Shown here: positions 1-5,392 of the stretch, piece by piece
Layout of the letters: each line of letters begins with the position of its first letter
Position numbering within the stretch: position 1 is the first letter of the stretch
Source of the DNA: JBOFCS01 sp051646185
GTDB taxonomy: Bacteria; Actinomycetota; Actinomycetes; Mycobacteriales; Mycobacteriaceae
DNA: 5,458 nt
Direction: 5' to 3'
Assembly (NCBI GenBank): GCA_051646185.1
Contig: JBOFCS010000161.1
Location: 1 to 5,458 of the forward strand
Translations under genes and position numbers: made by a program
The notes under the pieces: model-generated
Told to the model about the DNA's origin: nothing
Databases searched by the model: none
Seen by the model: only the letters and a program-made list of their open reading frames with translations

Positions 1-758
1 ATGCGCAATTGATGACAGAAGCTGGGGTATCACATCTTCGGATGGTTGCTACTTCGGCTACTCGGGATGCGAGCAATAGGGAAGATTTTTTCTCGATGAC
101 TCGTGAGGTACTTGGTATGGTGCTACCTGGCGCGCAGGCTGAGGTGATTTCTGGGGATGAGGAAGCTCGGTTGTCTTTTGCCGGTGCCATTGGGGATTTA
201 GACCCAAGTCAAGGTCCTTTTGTGGTGGTGGATTTGGGTGGTGGCTCAACCGAATTGGTTCTTGGTTCGGTGGAAGATGGTGTTTTTGCGGCTTTTTCCG
301 CCGATGTTGGCTGTGTGCGAGTCACTGAACGGTTTTTGCATTCAGACCCACCTACCGATGCCGAAGTTGCTGCGGCCCAAAATTTTGCGGCGGAGAAACT
401 GGCGCAGGCGTTTGCGGCGGTTCCGGTGGAACATGCCCGCACCTGGGTGGGGGTGGCTGGTTCGATGACTACCTTGGCTGCGCTTGCGTTAAACCTTGAT
501 GTTTACGATGCAGAAGTTATTCACTTGTCACGCATGAGTTTTGACACCGTGTATGAGGTGTCAACAAAACTTCGGGAGATGACCAGGGCGCAGCGAGCCG
601 AGCTGGGGCCAATGCACCCTGGCCGGGTTGATGTGATTGGTGGTGGGTCGGTGGTGACTGCTGAGCTGGCGCAGCAGATTGAGCAACGCTCACCTATTCG
701 GGAGTTGGTGGTCAGCGAACATGATATTTTGGATGGGATTGCGCTCAGTATTCGGTAG
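1..758 (+). CDS. ppx: Exopolyphosphatase / Ppx-GppA family phosphatase, 3' part (5' end outside window)
   Basis: Enzyme of the Ppx/GppA family (ASKHA fold), which releases phosphate from the ends of polyphosphate or removes the 5' phosphate of pppGpp; cytosolic. The reading frame is open to the left edge, with codons starting at position 3. The TTG/ATG at 9-14 are internal codons, so about 60 N-terminal residues are missing compared with the usual 300 or so. Visible hallmarks are MVATSATRDASNR near the left end, the phosphate-binding signature VVVDLGGGSTELV (codons near 225-263), VGVAGSMTTLAALAL, and the late glycine motif GRVDVIGGGSVV. The stop is TAG at 756-758. GC is high (38 of 60 bases in 361-420), unlike the genes beyond the tRNA, which fits a core gene. 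Polyphosphate versus pppGpp preference cannot be told from this part. Actinobacteria often carry two paralogues (Ppx1/Ppx2); which one this is remains open. Confidence 0.93.
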   Translation, partial: AQLMTEAGVSHLRMVATSATRDASNREDFFSMTREVLGMVLPGAQAEVISGDEEARLSFAGAIGDLDPSQGPFVVVDLGGGSTELVLGSVEDGVFAAFSADVGCVRVTERFLHSDPPTDAEVAAAQNFAAEKLAQAFAAVPVEHARTWVGVAGSMTTLAALALNLDVYDAEVIHLSRMSFDTVYEVSTKLREMTRAQRAELGPMHPGRVDVIGGGSVVTAELAQQIEQRSPIRELVVSEHDILDGIALSIR

Positions 759-767
759 GGTGGTAAG

Positions 768-781
768 CCGCCCAGAGGCGG
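768..781 (+). terminator. Weak hairpin after ppx
   Basis: Ten bases after the ppx stop there is a perfect 5-bp stem, CCGCC (768-772) and GGCGG (777-781), with a CAGA loop and a possible further G-T pair. There is no T-run behind it, only TGTATTAAG. It may slow or end ppx transcription, but it is not a canonical intrinsic terminator, and read-through into the tRNA remains possible. Confidence 0.3.
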
Positions 782-816
782 TGTATTAAGCTATACCAGA
801 TCCTAGTGATCGTTAG

Positions 817-893
817 GCCCCCATAGCCCAATCGGCAGAGGCAGCGGACTTAAAATCCGTCCAGTGTGAGTTCGAGTCTCACTGGGGGCACCA
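817..893 (+). tRNA. tRNA with UAA anticodon (tRNA-Leu), CCA encoded
   Basis: A complete cloverleaf can be drawn. Acceptor GCCCCCA (817-823) pairs with TGGGGGC (883-889), followed by discriminator A890 and encoded CCA 891-893. The D arm starts at 826. Anticodon stem GCGGA (844-848) pairs with TCCGT (856-860) around loop CTTAAAA, giving anticodon TAA at 851-853, which reads UUA (and UUG) leucine codons. T stem GTGAG (866-870) pairs with CTCAC (878-882) around TTCGAGT. The body is 74 nt before CCA, and only five bases (861-865) lie between the anticodon and T stems, so it lacks the long variable arm usual for leucine tRNAs. The anticodon makes Leu the natural call; the identity is odd enough to be listed as a finding. 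tRNA 3' ends are common integration targets, and accessory genes begin directly after this one. Confidence 0.93.
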
Positions 894-899
894 TAGAGG

Positions 900-1646
900 T
901 TACAGAGAGCAGTCCCCGTCGAGGTAGGCGTCCCGCCGCCGGAGTGTTACGGTGGTTCTTTCGACCGCAAGAAGGTAGTGGGAAGCTTCCCTATCGATAT
1001 AGGAGATAATGCTTGCAGCATTATCTATACCGTGAGCCACATTAAGAAGGATTAATGGTTCATGGTGAGCTATACGATTTCGAAGTTTTGATAGTTGACG
1101 TACTTTGTCTCTTAGTTGACGTCTTGCGCCTGAAAAATTGGGAAATGCTTTGTGTAGATATGCTCGCCATATCTCAACTTCGTAGTGGTATTTAGCATTT
1201 TGGTGGTTTCCTTTGTCTAGAAGTAACCCCCAAATACCTAAGGAAACCCCGCTAACAACTTCATCTCCGGTAGGCGTTCGCTGTATCCGCCCTTTGATTC
1301 TTTTAATATCGTTATCCAACTGTTGTTTGTGATTAGGGATGAGGCTGATAATCGGATCTTGTCCTTCGAGTAAGGTGTGCCAACCTACGGCTGATTCAAT
1401 GTTGAAGTGATGGCAGATAGCCGAATTCATTGCATTTCGAAGTATCACTTCAGTAAAGGCAATGCTAGGTAGAAGTGCCGCTGCCAGACTGGTATCCCAC
1501 ATGTATAACCGTTTAGTAGCTGTATCAAGATTGCGTCCGAGAAGTACTTCCTGATGGTTGCTCAGGTAGGTTTTATATGCCTGGAACCTCGGCGTAGAAA
1601 CAAGTTGTTCCAGGTTAAGATGTTGTGGGCACAAGCTCTGGCTCAT
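900..1646 (-). CDS. Abi family protein (Abi_2, AbiD/AbiF-like; HEPN-type putative RNase)
   Basis: This 248-residue protein matches the Abi_2 (AbiD/AbiF) abortive-infection family, whose members are HEPN-superfamily proteins thought to cut RNA and arrest growth during phage attack. Visible family features are LYMWDTSLAAALLPSIAFTEVILRN (about 47-71), the central VSGVSLGIWGLLL (131-143), and near the C-terminus RNRIAHHEP (189-197). R189 and H194 form an R-X4-H HEPN active-site motif, so the gene looks intact. The ATG at 1646 is the first possible start because a TAG stop lies in frame 12 bases upstream. No Shine-Dalgarno sequence precedes it. A weak TAGTTT box six bases upstream of the ATG leaves a leaderless start possible. 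The gene is AT-richer than ppx (24 of 60 GC in 1081-1140), consistent with transfer. Its stop lies six bases from the oppositely oriented tRNA. Upstream is a structured non-coding segment on the same strand, a probable RNA partner, then higBA. The specific AbiD versus AbiF assignment is uncertain. Confidence 0.85.
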   Translation of the reverse strand: MSQSLCPQHLNLEQLVSTPRFQAYKTYLSNHQEVLLGRNLDTATKRLYMWDTSLAAALLPSIAFTEVILRNAMNSAICHHFNIESAVGWHTLLEGQDPIISLIPNHKQQLDNDIKRIKGRIQRTPTGDEVVSGVSLGIWGLLLDKGNHQNAKYHYEVEIWRAYLHKAFPNFSGARRQLRDKVRQLSKLRNRIAHHEPLILLNVAHGIDNAASIISYIDREASHYLLAVERTTVTLRRRDAYLDGDCSL

Positions 1647-1671
1647 ATCAGGAAACTAGCAAAGCCACCCG

Positions 1672-1746
1672 ATAAAAGCAGGCGCCCCGGTCGTCCACTT
1701 TTACAAGCGACCTGAACCGGGGCTAACAAGGTAACTGTAACAGGGC
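1672..1746 (-). ncRNA. Candidate structured small RNA or leader upstream of the abi gene
   Basis: On the minus strand a predicted transcript would begin near 1746 and run to a TTTT stretch near 1674-1677. Its core is a perfect 8-bp stem, GCCCCGGT (1723-1716) and ACCGGGGC (1691-1684). The 24-nt inner part holds an alternative GGTCG (1712-1708)/CGACC (1693-1689) pairing and a small CTT/AAG stem. Loop bases TGTAA (1705-1701) are complementary to upstream TTACA (1740-1736), allowing an H-type pseudoknot. No ORF fills the interval. From memory, a structured RNA has been described upstream of AbiF-type genes, and AbiF-type HEPN toxins have been reported to pair with RNA antitoxins. I have not matched this sequence to that motif. 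Alternatives are a 5' leader of abi or an imperfect terminator of higBA (the T-run starts three bases after a GCCTGC spacer, so it is not canonical). Ends are approximate. Confidence 0.5.
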
Positions 1747-1751
1747 AACTA

Positions 1752-1779
1752 CTTATAGTGCAATAGTTCGAGTTGACAC
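1752..1779 (-). promoter_or_regulatory. Predicted promoter for the abi-associated RNA / abi
   Basis: On the minus strand, a -10 box TATAAG (1757-1752, 5 of 6 to consensus) follows a -35-like GTGTCA (1779-1774, 4 of 6) after 16 bases. The start would be near 1746, just before the structured segment. The -10 lies inside an inverted repeat, AACTA (1768-1764) and TAGTT (1751-1747). Lengthened, the upstream part shares TGTCAACT and AACTAT words with the higBA control region. The -35 is weak, so activity is an inference. Confidence 0.4.
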
Positions 1780-1825
1780 ACGAAGATGCTGAAGAAGTGG
1801 TGCACAGGCTTGGTGGTCAGCTTAT

Positions 1826-2128
1826 TCAGCTGGCGGCCAGTTCTGGATGCGGGTTGATGCTGTTGAGGTGTTCTGTCAGTTTCTTACGTTCGATGACTAG
1901 CTCGTAGTGTGTTTGAAGATTGATCCAAAACTCTGGGGTGGTGCTGAAATATCGGGACAGGAGCAACGCGGTGCGTGGGGTGATTGCTCTGGTGCCCTTG
2001 ACGATTTGGTTGATTTGGCGTGGGGGCACTGCCAATTCTCGTGCCAATTTATTTTGGCTCAGCCCAAACGGGATCATGAATTCTTCGGCGAGAATTTCTC
2101 CGGGAGGGATGGGCGCGAGGGTAGTCAT
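1826..2128 (-). CDS. higA: HigA-family antitoxin, helix-turn-helix (XRE) transcriptional regulator
   Basis: A 100-residue antitoxin of the HigA/VapI group. It neutralises the HigB toxin encoded just before it and, as usual for the family, should repress its own operon by binding the palindrome at 2428-2452. Visible features are the N-terminal family signature PPGEILAEEFMIPFGLSQNKLAREL, a helix-turn-helix (scaffold helix about 23-34 LSQNKLARELAV, recognition helix about 35-45 PPRQINQIVKG), and the family motif FSTTPEFWINLQTHYEL (61-77). Length is typical. The ATG at 2128 is supported by a strong ribosome site (AAGGAG, 2141-2136). It lies 15 bases after the higB stop, giving the toxin-first order typical of higBA. 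A 5-bp inverted repeat, CAGCT/AGCTG (1818-1832), spans the stop without a T-run, so higBA transcripts could continue into the abi leader. Confidence 0.93.
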   Translation of the reverse strand: MTTLAPIPPGEILAEEFMIPFGLSQNKLARELAVPPRQINQIVKGTRAITPRTALLLSRYFSTTPEFWINLQTHYELVIERKKLTEHLNSINPHPELAAS

Positions 2129-2143
2129 GTGCTCTCTCCTTCC

Positions 2144-2422
2144 TTAGTGATAGTCGATCACTTCTATGTTGCTGGGTCCAGTGTTGTTCCAAGTGAAGCA
2201 GATTCGAAACTGATCGTTGATCCTGATGCTGTATTGGCCTCTTCGGTTTCCTGAGAGTTTTTCCAGGCGGTTGGCTGGTGGGACTCTCAAGTCATTAAGT
2301 TCGGCAGCAGCATGCATCATTGTCAGTTTTCTTAAGATGATCTTTTGGAGATCACCAAAGCTGTGTTCGCTATGTGTCACCCATAATTTCTCAGCACGCT
2401 TATCTGAGAATCCTTGGATCAC
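2144..2422 (-). CDS. higB: HigB-type toxin, RelE/ParE superfamily mRNA interferase
   Basis: A 92-residue toxin of the HigB ('plasmid maintenance killer') family, ribosome-dependent mRNA endonucleases of the RelE fold. The protein aligns end to end with the family pattern: MIQGFSDKRAEKLW at the start, NRLEKLSGNRRGQYSIRIN (51-69), then DQFRICFTW (70-78) and a C-terminal IEVIDYH with the terminal histidine usual in the family. Basic residues R60, R61, R67 and R73 are candidates for RNA binding or cleavage. The start is GTG at 2422-2420 with no ribosome site before it. The promoter geometry suggests transcription begins on this GTG. higA follows after 15 bases. It appears intact; cleavage specificity cannot be deduced. 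Confidence 0.93.
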   Translation of the reverse strand: MIQGFSDKRAEKLWVTHSEHSFGDLQKIILRKLTMMHAAAELNDLRVPPANRLEKLSGNRRGQYSIRINDQFRICFTWNNTGPSNIEVIDYH

Positions 2423-2427
2423 AGAGC

Positions 2428-2452
2428 AACTATAACGTAATGCGTCATAGTT
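2428..2452. promoter_or_regulatory. Palindromic operator, probable HigA-binding site
   Basis: Ten-base arms AACTATAACG (2428-2437) and CGTCATAGTT (2443-2452) are inverted repeats matching at 9 of 10 positions around a TAATG centre. The palindrome fills the space between the -35 and -10 and touches both boxes, so a bound repressor would exclude RNA polymerase. Autoregulation by HigA is the known behaviour of the family; binding here is inferred. Confidence 0.72.
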
Positions 2453-2457
2453 GACAA
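2429..2457 (-). promoter_or_regulatory. higBA promoter, leaderless geometry
   Basis: On the minus strand, -35 TTGTCA (2457-2452, 5 of 6) and -10 TATAGT (2434-2429, 5 of 6) are separated by exactly 17 bases. Six bases (TGCTCT) lie between the -10 and the higB GTG at 2422, so the expected start point falls on the first base of the start codon. The lack of a Shine-Dalgarno site agrees with a leaderless mRNA, common in actinobacteria. Confidence 0.75.
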
Positions 2458-2561
2458 GGGGTCGTGTTGACTCATCTGAAGTACTGGTGAAGCGGGGACT
2501 ATCAGCAGGATATGAAGGGTATTTGGTGATCAGGTTGTATCTGAGACTTGAGAAAGTTCGT

Positions 2562-2723
2562 AGCAGGCTTAGGCTGCTGCACCCAGCTAAGTACGGCCCG
2601 GTCTGGGACTACCTAGGCTTGGGAACAGCCACCACCCAAGGCGGATCTTGCTGGGTGCGATACTTGGCAAAGTCGTAGCACCATCCGGGGTGGCCAATTC
2701 AACCTCCGATGGTGAGAGCTGAA
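2562..2723 (+). promoter_or_regulatory. Structured 5' leader of hsdM with competing helices
   Basis: The non-coding stretch before hsdM contains several nested pairings. A hairpin AGCAG (2562-2566)/CTGCT (2574-2578) comes first. A long-range helix follows between 2579-2591 (GCACCCAGCTAAG) and 2647-2658 (CTTGCTGGGTGC): 12 pairs with one bulged T. It encloses hairpins CCC/GGG (2597-2607) and CTTGGG/CCCAAG (2618-2623/2635-2640). GGTGC (2654-2658), part of that helix, can alternatively pair with GCACC (2678-2682), closing the ACTT/AAGT hairpin (2662-2673). The 2679-2690 segment can instead pair with the start region at 2703-2714. These choices exclude one another, as in attenuators and riboswitches. 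I recognise no known class. No convincing plus-strand promoter was found in 2458-2561, which shows nothing else I can name. Regulatory function is inference. Confidence 0.45.
2679..2714 (+). promoter_or_regulatory. Inverted repeat covering the hsdM start and ribosome site
   Basis: CACCATCCGGGG (2679-2690) and CCTCCGATGGTG (2703-2714) pair at 11 of 12 positions (one C-C mismatch, one G-T) around a 12-nt loop. The 3' arm contains the ATG at 2709 and the first bases of GGTGAG that serves the ATG at 2724. As RNA it could hide the start region; as DNA it could be an operator for a controller protein. Confidence 0.55.
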
Positions 2724-4283
2724 ATGGGAGTTGCACAGGTGATTACCGGTGAGGTCAAAAGCAAGGTCGATGCGGTCTGGGATGCTTTTTGGACGGGTGG
2801 CATCTCGAACCCGCTGGAGGTGATGGAGCAGATTACTTATTTGCTGTTTATCCGCCGCCTTGATGAGCAACAGGCAGCGCAGCTGAACAAGGCGAATCTG
2901 CTGGGTGTTGCGGTGGTCGATAACCCTATTCCCGAGGGTAAAGACGAGCTGGGCCGTGACTATGAAGATTTGCGGTGGTCAGCGTTTAAGCATAAGTCGC
3001 CCGAAGAACTGTTTACTATTGTGGATCAGCGGGTGTTTCCGTTTATTAAAAACCTGGGGGCCGAGGGCTCTACGTATGCGCATTTTATGAAGGATGCTCG
3101 GCTCACAATCCCGAATCCGGGAATGTTGACGCGCGTGGTGGAACGTCTTAATGCACTTCCGATGGATAACTTGGATATTAAGGGCGATATTTACGAGTAT
3201 CTGCTGTCGAAGATTGCTAGTGCTGGGCAAAATGGTCAGTTCCGCACCCCGCGCCACATTATTGACTTGATGGTGGCGATGATGGAACCCACACCGGGGG
3301 ACACCATTGTGGACCCGGCTTCGGGTACTTGTGGGTTTTTGGTGGCTGCTGCGGAATATATGCGTAAAAACCATGCCGATGAGATCAATTCTGGTAAGGG
3401 CCGTAAACAGTTCCGCGAGGAAATGTTTCATGGTTTTGACTTTGATAACACCATGTTGCGCATTGGCTCGATGAATATGATGCTACATGGGGTGGAACAG
3501 CCGGATATCCGGTATCGAGATTCCTTGGCGGAAAATAATACTGAGGATGCGGAAAGCTATTCGATGGTGCTGGCGAACCCACCGTTTGCTGGTTCGTTGG
3601 ATTATGAGAACACGGCAAAAGATTTGCAGCAGATTGTCAAAACCAAGAAGACGGAACTGCTGTTTTTGGCTTTGTTTTTGCGGTTATTGAAGCCTGGTGG
3701 CAGTGCTGCGGTAATTGTTCCTGATGGGGTGTTATTTGGAAGTTCTAAGGCACACAAGGACCTTCGTAAGATTTTGGTGGAAGACCATAAGTTAAATGCG
3801 GTGGTAAAGCTGCCTTCTGGGGTGTTCAAGCCTTATGCTGGAGTGTCTACTGCAATACTTTTTTTCACAAAAACTGAGGTGGGTGGCACCGATAACGTCT
3901 GGTTTTATGAGGTGCAGGCGGACGGCTATTCTTTGGACGATAAGCGCGCAGCGTTGCTTGATGAGGGCAAGCTGGGTGTGCAAGGGGAGGTGAAGGGTGA
4001 TGAGCATGAGAAGAATAATCTGCCAGATGTTTTGCGCCGCTGGAAACTTAAGGACAAGTCGGAGAAAAAACGCGCTAGGACGGAGCAATCTTTCTGTGTT
4101 TCTAAAGAAGACATTGCGGCGCAGGGGTATGACTTATCTCTGAATAGGTATAAGGAAATAATTCACGAAGAAGTGGAACACCGTTCTCCTGATGTAATTT
4201 TGGATGACTTAGATATTCTGGAAAAAGAAATAGCCGACGGCATGGCCCAACTTCGCGAGATGCTGGCAGGTGGGACGAAGTGA
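2724..4283 (+). CDS. hsdM: Type I restriction-modification system DNA methyltransferase subunit HsdM
   Basis: The modification subunit transfers methyl from S-adenosylmethionine to adenine N6 in the target chosen by HsdS (M2S1 complex). Numbering from ATG 2724 (519 aa): the N-terminal HsdM helical domain begins with ITGEVKSKVDAVWDAFWTGGISNPL and QITYLLFIRRLDE. QFRTPRHI (172-179) leads into the methyltransferase domain. The AdoMet loop reads DPASGTCGF (197-205), a variant of the usual DPACGTGGF. The catalytic motif IV is NPPF (285-288). The C-terminus is charged and probably helical (contact with HsdS). Length is normal. I prefer ATG 2724 because GGTGAGAG lies seven to twelve bases upstream; ATG 2709 (five residues longer) has no ribosome site but cannot be excluded. 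The stop overlaps the GTG of hsdS by four bases, implying coupled translation. A T7 run at 3859-3865 lies in frame. Confidence 0.96.
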   Translation: MGVAQVITGEVKSKVDAVWDAFWTGGISNPLEVMEQITYLLFIRRLDEQQAAQLNKANLLGVAVVDNPIPEGKDELGRDYEDLRWSAFKHKSPEELFTIVDQRVFPFIKNLGAEGSTYAHFMKDARLTIPNPGMLTRVVERLNALPMDNLDIKGDIYEYLLSKIASAGQNGQFRTPRHIIDLMVAMMEPTPGDTIVDPASGTCGFLVAAAEYMRKNHADEINSGKGRKQFREEMFHGFDFDNTMLRIGSMNMMLHGVEQPDIRYRDSLAENNTEDAESYSMVLANPPFAGSLDYENTAKDLQQIVKTKKTELLFLALFLRLLKPGGSAAVIVPDGVLFGSSKAHKDLRKILVEDHKLNAVVKLPSGVFKPYAGVSTAILFFTKTEVGGTDNVWFYEVQADGYSLDDKRAALLDEGKLGVQGEVKGDEHEKNNLPDVLRRWKLKDKSEKKRARTEQSFCVSKEDIAAQGYDLSLNRYKEIIHEEVEHRSPDVILDDLDILEKEIADGMAQLREMLAGGTK

Positions 4284-5392
4284 CCGCCTGGCCAATGGTA
4301 GAGCTGGGGGAGGTAGCGGAGTTTAGATACGGTAAAAGCTTACCCAAGCCAAAGCGGATGCCAGGAAACATTAGTGTCTATGGTTCTAACGGCATTGTTG
4401 GAACTCATAGCGAGGCGTACACGGGGGGTACAACTGTTATCATTGGGAGGAAAGGTTCCTTCGGAGAAGTTCATATGTCTTTGCAGCCATGTTGGCCGAT
4501 TGACACTACGTATTATATTGACGCAGAAACAACCAAGGCTGATCTAAGATGGTTATATTATCGACTCAGTGCCTTGGGTTTAACCGAGCTGAATAGGGCA
4601 GCGGCTATTCCAGGTTTAAATCGCGAGGATGCGTATCGGCGGAAATTGCTGCTCCCTCCTCTTCCCGAACAGCGCCGAATAGCAGCAATTCTCGACCAGG
4701 CCGATGCCCTCCGTGCCAAGCGCCGCAAGGCTTTAGCTCAACTCGACGAGTTGACCCAGTCAATCTTCATAGACATGTTCGGCGATCCCGCAACTAATCC
4801 TATGGAATTTCCAATCTTTTCATTGAAAGATATTTCGTGCAGTAAAGGAGAGTATGGGGTAGGGTTGTCATCACGTCCATGGATGCCAGGGGACCCGAGA
4901 TACATACGTATTACAGACGTAAATGAAGACGGAACTCTCAGTAACTTAAAGGTCGCGCCTGCGGGTACTCAGACTGAGTGGTCGAAAGCATTACTTAGTC
5001 ATGGCGACTTGCTCTTTGCGAGATCAGGAGCCACGGTTGGCAAGACTTATCTTCATCTGGATGACAGTCAGCCTGCGGTCTTTGCGGGGTATTTAATTCG
5101 TTTCAAATTGGATAGTAAGAAAGTTTTGCCCGAGTATGTTTTTCGATACACAAAGTGTTCTTTTTATAAGACATGGGTAGATAGCAGCCAACGTGCAGTG
5201 GCTCAGCCAAATATCAATGCGCAACAGTATGGTGGGCTTCGGTTTGCGATCCCCCCTCTCCTGGAACAGCGGAAATTCGCCAAACAAATTGAGAGAATTG
5301 AAGCGATGGCCGCCCACCACCGCCAGGCCCTCACTGAACTTGACGCGCTTTTCTCTTCCTTACAATCCCGAGCATTCCGAGGTGAATTGTGA
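4280..5392 (+). CDS. hsdS: Type I restriction-modification system specificity subunit HsdS
   Basis: This subunit recognises the bipartite DNA target and places HsdM on it. The 370-residue protein has the full two-half layout: target recognition domain 1 (about 1-125), a central conserved helix starting PPLPEQRRIAAILDQADAL (126-144) and ending near DMFGDP (165-170), target recognition domain 2 (about 171-324), and a distal conserved helix starting PPLLEQRKFAKQIERIEAM (325-343) and ending RAFRGEL. The start is GTG 4280 inside the hsdM stop (GTGA overlap). GGCAGGTGGGA just upstream serves as ribosome site. Base composition is mosaic: sample 60-base blocks give 21 GC in domain 1 (4501-4560), 37 in the central helix (4681-4740), 20 in domain 2 (5101-5160) and 33 in the distal helix (5281-5340). 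This fits domain exchange between alleles. The target sequence cannot be read from the protein. Confidence 0.95.
   Translation: MTAWPMVELGEVAEFRYGKSLPKPKRMPGNISVYGSNGIVGTHSEAYTGGTTVIIGRKGSFGEVHMSLQPCWPIDTTYYIDAETTKADLRWLYYRLSALGLTELNRAAAIPGLNREDAYRRKLLLPPLPEQRRIAAILDQADALRAKRRKALAQLDELTQSIFIDMFGDPATNPMEFPIFSLKDISCSKGEYGVGLSSRPWMPGDPRYIRITDVNEDGTLSNLKVAPAGTQTEWSKALLSHGDLLFARSGATVGKTYLHLDDSQPAVFAGYLIRFKLDSKKVLPEYVFRYTKCSFYKTWVDSSQRAVAQPNINAQQYGGLRFAIPPLLEQRKFAKQIERIEAMAAHHRQALTELDALFSSLQSRAFRGEL

Noticed and set aside
1765..1773. AGTTCGAGT repeats the T-arm segment of the tRNA (869-877), a possible attachment-site remnant.
   Set aside because: It is only nine bases, taken from the T loop rather than the tRNA 3' end, and the flanks do not match. 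Chance is the simpler explanation.
1907..2254. Plus-strand 115-codon frame opposite higA/higB.
   Set aside because: It is a shadow of two well-recognised minus-strand genes, with low-complexity translation and no ribosome site.
2451..2472. Perfect TTGACA (2451-2456) and TTGACT (2467-2472) on the plus strand as -35 boxes for hsdM.
   Set aside because: No acceptable -10 box lies 15-18 bases downstream of either. The first is largely the reverse of the higBA -35.
2451..2678. Plus-strand 75-codon frame starting TTG between higB and hsdM.
   Set aside because: There is no ribosome site, no recognisable protein pattern, and the codons run through the inverted repeats of the hsdM leader. It is more likely non-coding.
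2686..2695. GGGGTGGCC resembling a T-box antiterminator sequence.
   Set aside because: The conserved T-box block normally continues into GGTACCGCG, which is absent, and no Stem I or specifier loop for an amino-acid gene is evident. hsdM would be an unexpected target.
2613..2870. Minus-strand 85-codon frame across the hsdM start.
   Set aside because: It is antisense to the clearly conserved HsdM N-terminus and shows no family features.
3859..3865. Run of seven T in hsdM as a phase-variation tract.
   Set aside because: The frame is intact, seven bases is short for slippage-driven switching, and the run encodes ordinary L-F-F residues.
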